Source: Ralstonia insidiosa
GTDB lineage: Bacteria; Pseudomonadota; Gammaproteobacteria; Burkholderiales; Burkholderiaceae
DNA length: 64,000 bases
Reading direction: 5' to 3'
Assembly (NCBI RefSeq): GCF_008801405.1
Contig: NZ_VZPV01000004.1
Location: 122,011-186,010, forward strand
The translations under genes were made by a program, and so were the position numbers. Every line of letters begins with the position of its first letter. Positions within the stretch are counted from its first letter, which is position 1. This document shows positions 42,834-51,948 of this stretch, one piece after another. The notes under the pieces were generated by a model. The model made no database searches. It was not told the DNA's origin and worked only from the letters and a program-made list of their open reading frames with translations.

Positions 42834-44129
42834 ATGAATACACCCGCGTTTTCCTCTCCCAAGGCGGCTTCCAAGGAGGCACCGGCCTACCATCTGGCGG
42901 TGGTTGGCGGCGGTATCGTCGGGCGCGCGTGCGCGCTGCGGCTTGCGCAGATCGGCTTGCGTGTGGCGCTCGTTGCGCCGCCCGCGCCGTCGCCCGCGCC
43001 TACCGGGCCCGATGCCTGGGACGCCCGCGTCTACGCGTTCTCGTCCAGTTCGCAGGCGTTGCTGGAACAGTTGCGCATCTGGCCCGCGCTCGACATGACG
43101 CGGGTGCAGCCAGTGCACGACATGCGCATCTTCGGCGACGCCGCCGCCGCGCGTGGCGAGCACAGCCATTCCGATCTGCATTTCTCTGCCTATGCGGCCG
43201 GCGCGCCACAACTGGCGTGGATTGCCGAATCGTCGCTGGTCGAGCGCGCACTGGAAACCGCGCTGCGCTTTGCCCACACCGTGCAGACCTTCCCGCATGC
43301 CGCCACCGGTTTTGCAATGGAAGCCGACGCTGTGCGCCTCACGCTGGCCGATGGGCAGGTGATCCGCGCGGAATGCGTGATCGGTGCTGACGGCAAACAC
43401 TCGTGGGTGCGCGAGCAGGCCGGCATCCAGGCCGAAGCGAAGCCGTATCGCCAGTTGGGCGTGGTCGCCAACTTCCAGGCCGAGCACTGGCATCAGGACA
43501 CCGCGTGGCAGTGGTTTCTCGGCACCTCCGCCGAGCAGGCTGCCGCAGCCGACGACGCCACCCCCGCACGCGGCGAGATCCTCGCGATGCTGCCGTTGCC
43601 TGATCGCCGCGTCTCGATGGTGTGGTCCGCCGACGAGAACCACGCGCGTGAACTGCTCGCCCTGTCGCCGGATGCGCTTTGCCGCGCTGTGGAGGCCGCC
43701 GCAGGTGGCGCCATCGCCGCCCGCTTCGGGCGCCTGTCGAACATCACGCCCGCGCAGGGCTTTCCGCTGATCCTGCAGCACGCCAGCCGGGTGGTTGCGC
43801 CGCGCGTGGCGCTGGTGGGCGATGCGGCCCATGTGATTCATCCGCTGGCCGGGCAGGGCATGAACCTGGGTCTGCGGGATGTCGCAGAAATTGGCAAGGT
43901 GATGGCGGAACGTGAAACCATGCGCGATCATGGCGATCTGAGGTTGTTGCGCCGTTACGAGCGTGCCCGCCGCGAAGACCTGCTCTCGCTCACGGCCGCC
44001 ACGGATGGTCTGCACAAGCTGTTCGCCCTGCCGGGCGCACTGCCCCGCACGGTACGCAATGCGGGCTTGGCGCTGGTGGGGATGACGCCATTTATCAAAC
44101 GCTTATTGATCAAGCACGCGCTGGGCTGA
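42834..44129 (+). CDS. UbiH/UbiF/COQ6-family FAD-dependent hydroxylase
   Basis: 431 aa. An FAD monooxygenase of the ubiquinone-hydroxylase family: dinucleotide fold VVGGGIVGRACALRLAQIG (about 22-40), the D-G motif IGADGKHSWVRE, and the second FAD motif ALVGDAAHVIHPLAGQGMNLGLRD in its usual place. These enzymes add one of the ring hydroxyl groups during ubiquinone synthesis. Which ring carbon (C1, C5 or C6) cannot be told. The promoter box sits directly before the ATG. A DsbC-like gene follows after 48 bases. Confidence 0.88.
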   Translation: MNTPAFSSPKAASKEAPAYHLAVVGGGIVGRACALRLAQIGLRVALVAPPAPSPAPTGPDAWDARVYAFSSSSQALLEQLRIWPALDMTRVQPVHDMRIFGDAAAARGEHSHSDLHFSAYAAGAPQLAWIAESSLVERALETALRFAHTVQTFPHAATGFAMEADAVRLTLADGQVIRAECVIGADGKHSWVREQAGIQAEAKPYRQLGVVANFQAEHWHQDTAWQWFLGTSAEQAAAADDATPARGEILAMLPLPDRRVSMVWSADENHARELLALSPDALCRAVEAAAGGAIAARFGRLSNITPAQGFPLILQHASRVVAPRVALVGDAAHVIHPLAGQGMNLGLRDVAEIGKVMAERETMRDHGDLRLLRRYERARREDLLSLTAATDGLHKLFALPGALPRTVRNAGLALVGMTPFIKRLLIKHALG

Positions 44130-44177
44130 GGCAGTATCAGCGCGAGTTTGCGATTTCTCGGGGTTTCTGGAGCTTTT

Positions 44178-44933
44178 ATGTCGTTTCGTATTCGGGTGGC
44201 GGCCATCGCCTCGGCGGTCACTGTGGCTGCTATTGGCGCGGGTTACCTGCTGACGACAGGGGCTGCGGGCGCCGCCGAGCCCGCACTGGACAAGGTCAAG
44301 GCCACCGTGCAGAAGGCCCTGGGCTCCAACGTGGAGATCAAGAGCGTTGCCAAGTCGCCGCTGGCCGGCCTGTACGAGATCAACCTCGGCAGCCAGGTCG
44401 TCTATACCGATGCCACCGGCCGCTACGTCCTGAACGGCGACCTGCTCGACACGCAGACCGCCACCAACCTCACGCAAGAGCGCCTGGCCGAGCTGAACCG
44501 CATCAAGTGGTCCGACCTGCCGCTGGACCGTGCCGTGAAGTGGGTCAAGGGCAACGGCGCACGCAAGATCGCCGTGTTCTCCGACCCGAACTGCCCGTAC
44601 TGCCACAAGCTGGAGCAGATGCTCACGCAGGTCGACAACATCACGGTCTACACCTTCCTGTTCCCGATCCTGTCGGAAGACTCGAACACCAAGTCCAAGC
44701 AGATCTGGTGCTCGGCTGACCGGGCCAAGGCCTGGCGCGACTGGATGACCGCCAAGACCGCCCCGTCCGGCGCCGGCACCTGCGACACGCCGCTGGAAGC
44801 CAACCTGAAGCTCGGCCAGTCGCTCAACGTGACCGGCACGCCGGCCATCATCTTCCCCGACGGCTCGCGGGCCCCGGGCCTGATCGATGCGGCCACGCTG
44901 GAGCGCAAGTTCGCCGCGCTCAAGAAGTCGTAA
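44178..44933 (+). CDS. dsbC: DsbC-family protein-disulfide isomerase
   Basis: 251-aa periplasmic protein. A signal/anchor at the N-terminus (VAAIASAVTVAAIGAGYLL) precedes the dimerisation domain and a thioredoxin fold with the active site CPYC (139-142, in FSDPNCPYCHKLE) and the cis-Pro in VTGTPAIIFPDG. It rearranges wrong disulfides in exported proteins. ATG 44178 has GGAG 7 nt upstream; an upstream ATG at 44148 is less likely. A terminator follows. Confidence 0.92.
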   Translation: MSFRIRVAAIASAVTVAAIGAGYLLTTGAAGAAEPALDKVKATVQKALGSNVEIKSVAKSPLAGLYEINLGSQVVYTDATGRYVLNGDLLDTQTATNLTQERLAELNRIKWSDLPLDRAVKWVKGNGARKIAVFSDPNCPYCHKLEQMLTQVDNITVYTFLFPILSEDSNTKSKQIWCSADRAKAWRDWMTAKTAPSGAGTCDTPLEANLKLGQSLNVTGTPAIIFPDGSRAPGLIDAATLERKFAALKKS

Positions 44934-44944
44934 GCCACCCCATG

Positions 44945-44975
44945 AAAGCGCCGGTTCTTCCGGCGCTTTTTCTTT
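44945..44975 (+). terminator. Terminator after dsbC
   Basis: AAAGCGCCGG (44945-44954) pairs with CCGGCGCTTT (44960-44969) around TTCTT, followed by TTTCTTT. A textbook rho-independent terminator. Confidence 0.88.
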
Positions 44976-45018
44976 GGGCACTCACGTCACAACAATCACA
45001 ACCCGATCGGAGACCTTC

Positions 45019-46035
45019 ATGTCGTTTCGCGCGCTGATGCTGGAAAAGCAGGATGGCGGGCCGCTGGCCCATATCGTTGACCTGGAGGACGCGGCATTGT
45101 CTACGCCCGAAGCGCTGGCCAGCGACGTGACCGCGGGTGACGTGCTGATCCGCGTGGACTGGTCGACGATCAATTACAAGGACGGCCTGGCCATCACCGG
45201 TCGCGGCCCCGTTGTGCGCAAGTGGCCGATGGTGGCTGGCATTGACGGTGCGGGCGTGGTGCTCGATTCCTCGCACCCGGATTGGAAAGCGGGCGATGCC
45301 GTCATCCTCAACGGCTGGGGTGTCGGCGAGGCGCACTGGGGCTGCCTCGCGCAGCGCGCACGCCTGTCAGGTGACTGGCTGGTCGCACTGCCCACGGGGC
45401 TCGATGCGCGGCAGGCTATGGCGATCGGCACGGCGGGTTACACGGCGATGCTGTCGGTGTTGGCGCTGGAGCGTGCCGGCGTAAAACCGGGCGACGGCGA
45501 GGTGCTGGTGACAGGCGCCTCTGGCGGTGTGGGCTCGATCGCTATCGCACTGCTGGGCAAGCTGGGCTACCGCGTGGTGGCCTCCACCGGCAAGACGAGC
45601 GAGGCCGACTTTCTGCAAGCGCTGGGCGCCACGGATGTGATCGACCGCGCGGAGCTGTCCGCGCCCGGCAAGCCGCTGCAGAAGGAGCGCTGGGCGGCGG
45701 TGGTCGATTCGGTGGGGTCGCACACGCTGGTCAATGCCTGCGCCCAGGTGCGTTACGGTGGCGTGGTCACCGCCTGCGGGCTGGCGCAGGGGATGGATTT
45801 CCCGGCGACGGTCGCCCCGTTCATCCTGCGCGGCGTGACGCTGTGCGGCATCGACAGCGTGATGGCGCCGCGTGCGCTGCGCCAGACGGCATGGCAGCGC
45901 CTGGCCACTGACCTGCTGCCCGATCGCCTGGCCGCCATCACGCGGGAGGTGACGCTGTCGGAGGCCATTGATGCAGCGCACGACATCATGGCCGGCAAGA
46001 TGCGCGGACGCGTGGTTGTGGACGTCAACCGTTAG
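45019..46035 (+). CDS. AcuI/YhdH-type acryloyl-CoA reductase (MDR family)
   Basis: 338-aa medium-chain NADPH-dependent oxidoreductase without zinc. Landmarks: VDWSTINYKDGLAITGRGPV, VAGIDGAGVV, the nucleotide site VTGASGGVGSIAIALLGKLGY and the tail RGRVVVDV. The set fits the AcuI/YhdH group, which reduces acryloyl-CoA to propionyl-CoA and detoxifies acrylates. ATG 45019 has GGAGA upstream. It follows the dsbC terminator, so it has its own promoter. Confidence 0.85.
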   Translation: MSFRALMLEKQDGGPLAHIVDLEDAALSTPEALASDVTAGDVLIRVDWSTINYKDGLAITGRGPVVRKWPMVAGIDGAGVVLDSSHPDWKAGDAVILNGWGVGEAHWGCLAQRARLSGDWLVALPTGLDARQAMAIGTAGYTAMLSVLALERAGVKPGDGEVLVTGASGGVGSIAIALLGKLGYRVVASTGKTSEADFLQALGATDVIDRAELSAPGKPLQKERWAAVVDSVGSHTLVNACAQVRYGGVVTACGLAQGMDFPATVAPFILRGVTLCGIDSVMAPRALRQTAWQRLATDLLPDRLAAITREVTLSEAIDAAHDIMAGKMRGRVVVDVNR

Positions 46036-46090
46036 GCTGACAGACTGGTTTCCGGACGATTTCGGCATCGGCAGCAAGGGACGGCAACGC

Positions 46091-46096
46091 TACAAT
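46091..46096 (+). promoter_or_regulatory. TACAAT -10 box just before the M61 peptidase start
   Basis: TACAAT ends 7 bases before ATG 46104, with no Shine-Dalgarno. It overlaps an earlier ATG at 46095, which argues that 46104 is the true start and the message is near-leaderless. Confidence 0.45.
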
Positions 46097-46103
46097 GTCC
46101 GCC

Positions 46104-47993
46104 ATGAAGCCGATCCGCTACACCATCGCCCCCGCCGCGCCCGAGGCGCATGTTTTCACCGTCACCGTCACGGTCGATTCGCCGGATCCACAGGGGCAGC
46201 GTTTCTCGCTGCCGGCGTGGATTCCGGGCAGCTACATGATCCGGGAGTTTGCGCGCAACATCGTGCGCATTGAGGCGTCGTCTGGCCTATCGGGCGACAA
46301 CAAGCCCGTACGTCTGACCAAGGTCGACAAGGACACCTGGTGGGCCACGCCCTGCAGCGGGCCGCTGACGGTGTCGTATGACGTCTATGCGTGGGATCTG
46401 TCAGTGCGGGCCGCGCATCTGGACGCCACGCACGGCTTCTTCAACGGCACGTCGGTCTTCCTGCGTGTGGAAGGCGCCGACGACCAGCGCTGCCTGGTCG
46501 ATATCCAACCACCGGCTGGCGACGCCTACCGTAGCTGGCGCGTCGCCACCGCGCTGCGTGAAGCCACCGGCCGCATCCAGGGCAAGGCTGGCGCCAAGCG
46601 CTACGGGTTCGGCTGGTACGAAGCCGCCAACTACGACGAGCTGATCGACCACCCCGTCGAGATGGGCACGTTCGAGCTGGTCTCGTTCGAGGCCTGCGGC
46701 GCGCAGCATGACGCCGTCTTCACCGGCCGCGTGCCGAACCTCGATCTGGAACGCATCGCCCGCGACTTCAAGCGCATCTGCGAAGCGCAGATCCGCCTGT
46801 TCGAGCCGCAGACGGCCACCGCGCCATTCCTGGATAGCAACCGCCGCTACGTCTTCATGACGATGGTGACGACCGACGGCTACGGCGGCCTGGAGCACCG
46901 CGCCAGTACCGCGCTGATGTGCGCGCGCGGCGATTTGCCCGTGACCGGCCGCGACGAGACCACCGAGGGCTACCGCACCTTCCTCGGCCTCGTCAGCCAC
47001 GAGTATTTCCACACCTGGAACGTCAAGCGCATCAAGCCGGCCACGTTCGTGCCGTACGCGCTCGACCGCGAGGTGCACACGCCGCTGCTGTGGCTGTTCG
47101 AAGGCTTCACCAGTTACTACGACGATCTGATGCTGGTGCGCTCGGGTTTGATCTCCGAAGCGCAGTATCTGGAGATGCTCGCCAAGACGTGGAATGGCGT
47201 GCTGCGCGGCAGCGGGCGCCTGAAGCAGAGCGTGGCCGAAAGCTCGTTCGACGCGTGGACGAAGTACTACCGCCAGGACGAGAACGCCCCCAACGCCATC
47301 GTCAGCTACTACACCAAGGGCTCGCTGGTGGCGCTGGCGCTGGACCTCACGATTCGCACGCAGACCGACGGCGACCGTTCGCTCGACGACGTGATGCGTG
47401 CCCTGTGGGTCACCTACGGCCGCGACTTCTACGCCGCCGACCACACGCAGCGCGGCGTGACCGAAGCGGGGCTGATCGCTCTGATGGAAGAAGTCACTGG
47501 CCTGCGCCTGCGCACGCTGGCGCGCCAGCTGACCGAAGGGCGTGATGATCCGCCGCTGCCCGCGTTGTTCAAGGCGATGGGTGTGAGCGCGACGCGCAAG
47601 GCGGCCGAGACGGCGCTCGCCCTGGGCGCCAAGTCCGGCGCCGAGAACGGCTTCGTCAAGTTGCAGCAGGTGTTCGACGGCAGCCCGGCGCAGCGTGCCG
47701 GCTTGTCCGCTGGCGACCTGATCGTTGCCGTGGACGGCCTGCGCGTGCCGGCCGGCCAGCTCGACAAGACCCTGGCGCGTCATCGCGCTGGCGATACGGT
47801 GTCCGTGCACGTGTTCCGCCGTGACGAGCTGATGGCGCTGGACGTGACGCTCGCCACCGACACCACACCGCAGTTCACGCTGGCGCTGGCGTCCGACCCG
47901 TCGCCGCTGCGCTCGGCATGGCTGGGCAAGCGCGCCGCCGGCCGCAAAGTTGTGCGTGATACGCGCGCCGTACGCGGCAAGTCGGCCGCCTGA
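46104..47993 (+). CDS. M61-family glycyl aminopeptidase with PDZ domain
   Basis: 629-aa zinc metallopeptidase. An N-terminal beta domain (FSLPAWIPGSYMIREFARNI) is followed by the gluzincin catalytic domain with HEYFH at residues 299-303 and W-N-V-K-R-I-K-P after it, and GFTSYYDDLML carrying the third ligand region. A PDZ-like domain lies near the C-terminus (SPAQRAGLSAGDLIVAVDGLRV). There is no signal peptide, so it is probably cytoplasmic. It is followed 12 bases later by the FUSC gene. Confidence 0.92.
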   Translation: MKPIRYTIAPAAPEAHVFTVTVTVDSPDPQGQRFSLPAWIPGSYMIREFARNIVRIEASSGLSGDNKPVRLTKVDKDTWWATPCSGPLTVSYDVYAWDLSVRAAHLDATHGFFNGTSVFLRVEGADDQRCLVDIQPPAGDAYRSWRVATALREATGRIQGKAGAKRYGFGWYEAANYDELIDHPVEMGTFELVSFEACGAQHDAVFTGRVPNLDLERIARDFKRICEAQIRLFEPQTATAPFLDSNRRYVFMTMVTTDGYGGLEHRASTALMCARGDLPVTGRDETTEGYRTFLGLVSHEYFHTWNVKRIKPATFVPYALDREVHTPLLWLFEGFTSYYDDLMLVRSGLISEAQYLEMLAKTWNGVLRGSGRLKQSVAESSFDAWTKYYRQDENAPNAIVSYYTKGSLVALALDLTIRTQTDGDRSLDDVMRALWVTYGRDFYAADHTQRGVTEAGLIALMEEVTGLRLRTLARQLTEGRDDPPLPALFKAMGVSATRKAAETALALGAKSGAENGFVKLQQVFDGSPAQRAGLSAGDLIVAVDGLRVPAGQLDKTLARHRAGDTVSVHVFRRDELMALDVTLATDTTPQFTLALASDPSPLRSAWLGKRAAGRKVVRDTRAVRGKSAA

Positions 47994-48005
47994 TCCGCGC
48001 AGCCG

Positions 48006-50222
48006 ATGGACTACGCCCACGATCCACGCACCTTCCTCTACAGCCACTACGTATCGCGCGGCATCCGTACCGCCACCGGCGTGATCGGCCTGACGCTGCT
48101 CGCGCTGCTGGTGATGGATTTGCAGGGCGCGATGGTGGTGTCGATCGGTGCGCTGTGTACCAGCCTCATGGACTTGCCCAGCCCGCTGCGGCACAAGTTC
48201 AACGAGATGATGGCGTGCGTGCTGCTCACCACGGCCATCACCTTCATCGTGGCGGTGGCGACGCCGTATTCGATCTTGCCGGTGGTGATCGTGCTGGTCA
48301 CCTTCCTGGCCGGCATGATGGTGGCGTACGGCAACAAGACGATGCCGCTGCAGTTTGCGGCGCTGTTCGTCATGACGCTCACCTTTACCGAGGAGTTCGC
48401 TTTTCGCGAGGCGGTGGAGCACACCGCGCAGTTCTTCCTCGGTGCTATGGGCTACATGGCCTTTGCGATGGCGGTGGCGTGGGGCCAGCGGCGCCGCATC
48501 AAGGAACAGGTGCTGGCCGAGTGCCTGTATGAGCTGGCCGTGTATGTCGAACGCAAGGCCGGCTTCTACGATGCCTCCAAGGATTTCGACGAGCAGTTCA
48601 ACTTGCTCGTGCGCCAGCAGATTTCGGTGGCCGACAAGCAGCAGGTGGCTCGCGACTTCGTCTTCCGCGACAACCGCACGGCCAGCGACGGGCGCCTCGT
48701 GCAGATCCACATGCGGATGCTCGACATCTACGAGTACCTGCTGTCGTCCAACACCGATTACCCGTTGCTGCGCCAGTATCTGGCCGACGCCGAGATCCTG
48801 CGCCTGCTGCACGGGATCATCGAGCGCCTGCGCCAGGACATCGAAGGTGTTGCCTACGCCGTGGGCCGCGACCGGCCATCGCCCACGCCGATGTCGTACG
48901 AGCAGGAGATGGCTGCCATCGATGCCGCGTTCGACGACGTGCAGCACGGTCACCACGGCATCCCAATCGAGGCCATCGCCGCGCTGGAAGAGTCGATTGC
49001 CACCGTGCGCGGCGCGATCCGCCTGATGGCACAGTTGCACGCCGCCACGGCCACGCCGGTGGAGTTGTCCAAGGTGCTGCTGCGCCCGGACATGACCCCG
49101 TTCCTGACGCGCCAGAAGTACGAACTGCGGCTGGTGCTGGAAGAACTGACGTGGCGCTCGCCGGTGCTGCGCTTTGCGCTGCGCATTTCGATGGCGGTGG
49201 CCGCCGGGTTGTGGATTGCCGACCACCTGCCGTATTCGTCGCACGGCTACTGGGTCTTGCTGACCATCGTCGTGATCCTCAAGCCGACCTTCAGCATGAC
49301 GCGCCAGCGCAACTTCGACCGGGTGCTCGGCACGCTCATCGGCTGCGTGATCGCGGCGGTGATTCTGCGGTTCACGCATTCGACGTGGATCCTGATGGGC
49401 GTGCTGTACCTGTCCACCGCCGCCAGCGCCGCGTTCGTCACCATCAAATACCGCTACACGGCCATTGCCGCGTGCGTGCAGGTGCTCATCCAGATCAACC
49501 TGCTGCTGCCGGGCAGCAAGGGCGCCATCGGTGAGCGGCTGGTCGATACGCTGATCGGCGCGGCCATCGCCACCGCCTTCAGCTACGTGCTGCCCGCGTG
49601 GGAGTACCGCAACCTGCCCAAGCTGGTGGACGACGTGCTGCGTACCAACCGGCGCTTTATCGAAGCCGCGCGCGACCTGCTGCTCGGCACACTCAAAGAC
49701 GATTTCGCCTATCGCGTGCAGCGTAAGCAGTACATGGAAGCGCTCACCGGGTTGATCTCCGCCTTTGCGCGCATGCTCGACGAGCCCAAGAGCCGCCACC
49801 GTGCTGTGGATAACCTGAACCGCTTCATCGTGCAGAACTACCTGGTGGCCGCGCACGTGGCGGCGGTGCGCATTCTGGTCCGCCAGCGTACGCAGGAGTT
49901 GGACGAAGCCGAGACACGGGCGCTGGTCGAGCAGACCGTCGAATCCGCGCTCGAAAGCCTCACGCGCGCCAAGGAGCGTTTCGATCAGGCGGTGCACGAA
50001 GGCGGCTGGGGCGTGCGCCCACGTGATACGCAGGAGTTGGGCGCGGCGGATTTTGCCGATCAGGCCGCGCGCGCGCGCATGGTCGAGGCGGCCACGGAGT
50101 CGGATTCGCTCTCCGCCATGCACCTGCTGGAGCGGCGCCTGCAAGCGCTGCGGGCGGATACCGCGAAGATTGCGCTGCGGTGTGGAGCGTTGGGGCGGGC
50201 GCTGCGGGTGTCGCGGGACTAG
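48006..50222 (+). CDS. FUSC-family inner-membrane protein (YccS/AaeB-like)
   Basis: 738 aa with two blocks of membrane helices (about 20-155 and 390-540) each followed by a large cytosolic helical region, the layout of FUSC/aromatic-acid efflux proteins such as YccS and AaeB. Seen: VIGLTLLALLVMDLQGAMVVSIGALC in the first block, and LWIADHLPYSSHGYWVLLTIVVILKPTFS with TRQRNFDRVLGTLIGC, the FUSC signature, in the second. Substrate unknown. Its stop codon is followed at once by the 21-bp repeat array. Confidence 0.87.
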   Translation: MDYAHDPRTFLYSHYVSRGIRTATGVIGLTLLALLVMDLQGAMVVSIGALCTSLMDLPSPLRHKFNEMMACVLLTTAITFIVAVATPYSILPVVIVLVTFLAGMMVAYGNKTMPLQFAALFVMTLTFTEEFAFREAVEHTAQFFLGAMGYMAFAMAVAWGQRRRIKEQVLAECLYELAVYVERKAGFYDASKDFDEQFNLLVRQQISVADKQQVARDFVFRDNRTASDGRLVQIHMRMLDIYEYLLSSNTDYPLLRQYLADAEILRLLHGIIERLRQDIEGVAYAVGRDRPSPTPMSYEQEMAAIDAAFDDVQHGHHGIPIEAIAALEESIATVRGAIRLMAQLHAATATPVELSKVLLRPDMTPFLTRQKYELRLVLEELTWRSPVLRFALRISMAVAAGLWIADHLPYSSHGYWVLLTIVVILKPTFSMTRQRNFDRVLGTLIGCVIAAVILRFTHSTWILMGVLYLSTAASAAFVTIKYRYTAIAACVQVLIQINLLLPGSKGAIGERLVDTLIGAAIATAFSYVLPAWEYRNLPKLVDDVLRTNRRFIEAARDLLLGTLKDDFAYRVQRKQYMEALTGLISAFARMLDEPKSRHRAVDNLNRFIVQNYLVAAHVAAVRILVRQRTQELDEAETRALVEQTVESALESLTRAKERFDQAVHEGGWGVRPRDTQELGAADFADQAARARMVEAATESDSLSAMHLLERRLQALRADTAKIALRCGALGRALRVSRD

Positions 50223-50236
50223 GGCCGGAGCCTGAA

Positions 50237-50488
50237 GATCCGGCGTCGGACGTCAACGGTCCGCCGGTGCACGCGAAGACCTCCGTTGCCGGAGGTAAAA
50301 GGTCCGGTGCCGGACCTCAGAGGTCCAACGTTGGACTTCTAAGCTGCAACGCAGGAGGTCGGCAGGTCCGGCTTTGCACCTCAAAGGTGTGTACTCGAGG
50401 GTTTGAGGTCCGATGTCGGAGGTCAGGCGTCCGGCATCGGACGTTGGGCGCGCAAGTCCGCAGGTTTGAGGTCCGCGCGAACTCAATC
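50237..50488. repeat. Twelve-unit 21-bp palindromic tandem array
   Basis: Twelve successive 21-base units in perfect register (starts 50237, 50258, 50279, 50300, 50321, 50342, 50363, 50384, 50405, 50426, 50447, 50468), with no insertions or deletions. The best-kept units share a quasi-palindromic core close to GTCCGRYGTCGGAC: AGGTCCGG-TG-CCGGACCT at 50300-50317, GTCCAACGTTGGAC at 50323-50336, CGTCCG-GCAT-CGGACG at 50428-50443. Others have drifted. It fills the gap between FUSC and ung and covers the ung stop codon. Both strands stay open through much of it, as heptad-like translations (for example TSDAGRL TSDIGPQ on the minus strand). Confidence 0.88.
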
Positions 50489-51280
50489 AGCCTGCGGCCG
50501 CAACCAGTCGATCGCCGGCTGGCTCTGCGCCGCGAGCCACGCATTGGCCGTCTTGAAATGCCCGCACCCCAAGAACCCGCGATGCGCCGATAGCGGCGAC
50601 GGGTGCGGCGCCTCCAGCACGAGATGCCCCTCAGGCAACAGCGCCCGCTTGGCCTGTGCGTGGCTACCCCACAGCATGAACACACGCTTGTGACCAACGC
50701 GTGCCAGATGCTCCAACAGGCAATCGGTGATGCGTTCCCAGCCGCGCTTGGCATGGCTGGCGGCTTGGCCCTGCTCGACGGTGAGCACCGTGTTGAGCAG
50801 CAGCACACCTTGCTGCGACCAACCTTCGAGATTGCCCGACGCGCTCGGCAGCTTCTGGCCGAATTCGGCTTCGATTTCCTTGTAGATATTGCGCAGGCTC
50901 GGCGGCACGCGCACGCCGGCCGGCACCGAGAACGCCAGCCCATGCGCCTGCGGAATCTCGCGGCCATCCACGGTGCCCGTGCCGTGATACGGGTCCTGGC
51001 CGAGGATCACCACGCGCACATCGTCAACTGACGTCAGGTGCAGCGCACGGAACACATCGGTCGGGAAGATCGGCTTGCCCGCCGCGCGTTCGCCATCGAC
51101 GAAGGCGCACAACTCTGGCCAATTGGTCTGCGCGATGCAGGGCGTGAGCAGGGTCTTCCAGTCCGCAGGCAGCGCATCGAACTGCGCGGCGAGCGGGATG
51201 AACTTACCGGTGGGGGTTTCCGGATGTGCAGCCGGTTCGTCGAAGAGGGCGCTTTGGGCAGGATCGGCGCGACGCTTCAT
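50483..51280 (-). CDS. ung: Uracil-DNA glycosylase (family 1)
   Basis: 265 aa. Removes uracil from DNA. The catalytic water-activating motif GQDPYHG (Asp 96), LLLNTVLTVEQG, and the leucine-loop HPSPLSAHRGFLG are intact. The ATG at 51280 overlaps the CYTH stop (ATGA), with GGAGG upstream, so I prefer it to the longer frame. It is the last gene of the transcription unit that begins with trpE, and its stop codon lies within the last palindromic repeat unit. Confidence 0.96.
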   Translation of the reverse strand: MKRRADPAQSALFDEPAAHPETPTGKFIPLAAQFDALPADWKTLLTPCIAQTNWPELCAFVDGERAAGKPIFPTDVFRALHLTSVDDVRVVILGQDPYHGTGTVDGREIPQAHGLAFSVPAGVRVPPSLRNIYKEIEAEFGQKLPSASGNLEGWSQQGVLLLNTVLTVEQGQAASHAKRGWERITDCLLEHLARVGHKRVFMLWGSHAQAKRALLPEGHLVLEAPHPSPLSAHRGFLGCGHFKTANAWLAAQSQPAIDWLRPQAD

Positions 51281-51945
51281 GCTTGGCCTCCGGCGGCGTT
51301 CGCGCGCAGTTGATAGCCGCGCTGCGCCTTGCTGATGTCGAGCGGTGCCAAGTCCGGCACGGCGGCGCGTAGCGTCTGCGTCCAGCCGTGCAGGCGCACG
51401 GCGATCGCGTCTTCGCTGAGTGTGCTGCCGGTGGCCGGTTTCCACTCCAGTTCCAGCTCGTCGATGGGCTCGCGCGCATCGGTGCCGGGGATGAGGATGG
51501 CACCGGCATCCAGCGCGATCTCGATCTCGCCGTCGTCGGCCCCATCAACGGTCGCGTGCCAGAGGCGGCGCGTGAAGTCGGTGCGGAACAGCGGGGCGAG
51601 TGCGGCGGCGTGCGGACGCACGTAGTCGGCGGCCTCGGTGGCGTTGTGGGCGACGAAGGCGTCAACCGACAGTACATCGCTTTGCAGCGGCACTTCCCAC
51701 TCGTGGCGCGCGCTCAAGCCGGCCGTACTCACTGCTGCGGTTTTGAGCGTCTGCAACCACTGATTGCCATGTCGACGCACGCGCAGCGCGGCGCGGTTGC
51801 GTGCCAGGGCTTGATCGGGCGTGTCGTAGTAGACGTTGGCCAATTCCACCGAGCCCGCTGCCTGGGCGTGCGCATTCAGCCAGCCGACCAGCGCGTCGTG
51901 CGCGCCGGCCGGTACGGCCAGCTTCAATTCAATTTCACGGGCCAT
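51277..51945 (-). CDS. CYTH-domain inorganic triphosphatase-like protein
   Basis: 222-aa soluble protein with the CYTH signature EIELK (residues 4-8) and the alternating charged strands of the triphosphate tunnel fold (VYYDTPDQALARNRAALRVRR, EIALDAGAIL, DELELEWK). Family members hydrolyse tripolyphosphate or thiamine triphosphate. It lacks the CHAD domain found in YgiF-like fusions. It starts 3 bases after trpC and overlaps ung by 4 nt (ATGA). Confidence 0.88.
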   Translation of the reverse strand: MAREIELKLAVPAGAHDALVGWLNAHAQAAGSVELANVYYDTPDQALARNRAALRVRRHGNQWLQTLKTAAVSTAGLSARHEWEVPLQSDVLSVDAFVAHNATEAADYVRPHAAALAPLFRTDFTRRLWHATVDGADDGEIEIALDAGAILIPGTDAREPIDELELEWKPATGSTLSEDAIAVRLHGWTQTLRAAVPDLAPLDISKAQRGYQLRANAAGGQA

Positions 51946-51948
51946 CGG

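Noticed and set aside
46401..50144. A 1247-codon open frame on the minus strand
   Set aside because: It lies exactly opposite the well-supported M61 peptidase and FUSC genes, is rich in His, Arg and Gln as expected for the reverse of GC-rich codons, and shows no domain or ribosome site.
50237..50488. CRISPR array
   Set aside because: Units are contiguous 21-mers without unique spacers, and no cas genes are present.
50180..50593. Protein-coding heptad-repeat ORFs through the 21-bp array on both strands
   Set aside because: A 21-base period without stops gives heptads on either strand automatically; no ribosome sites or signal features support translation.
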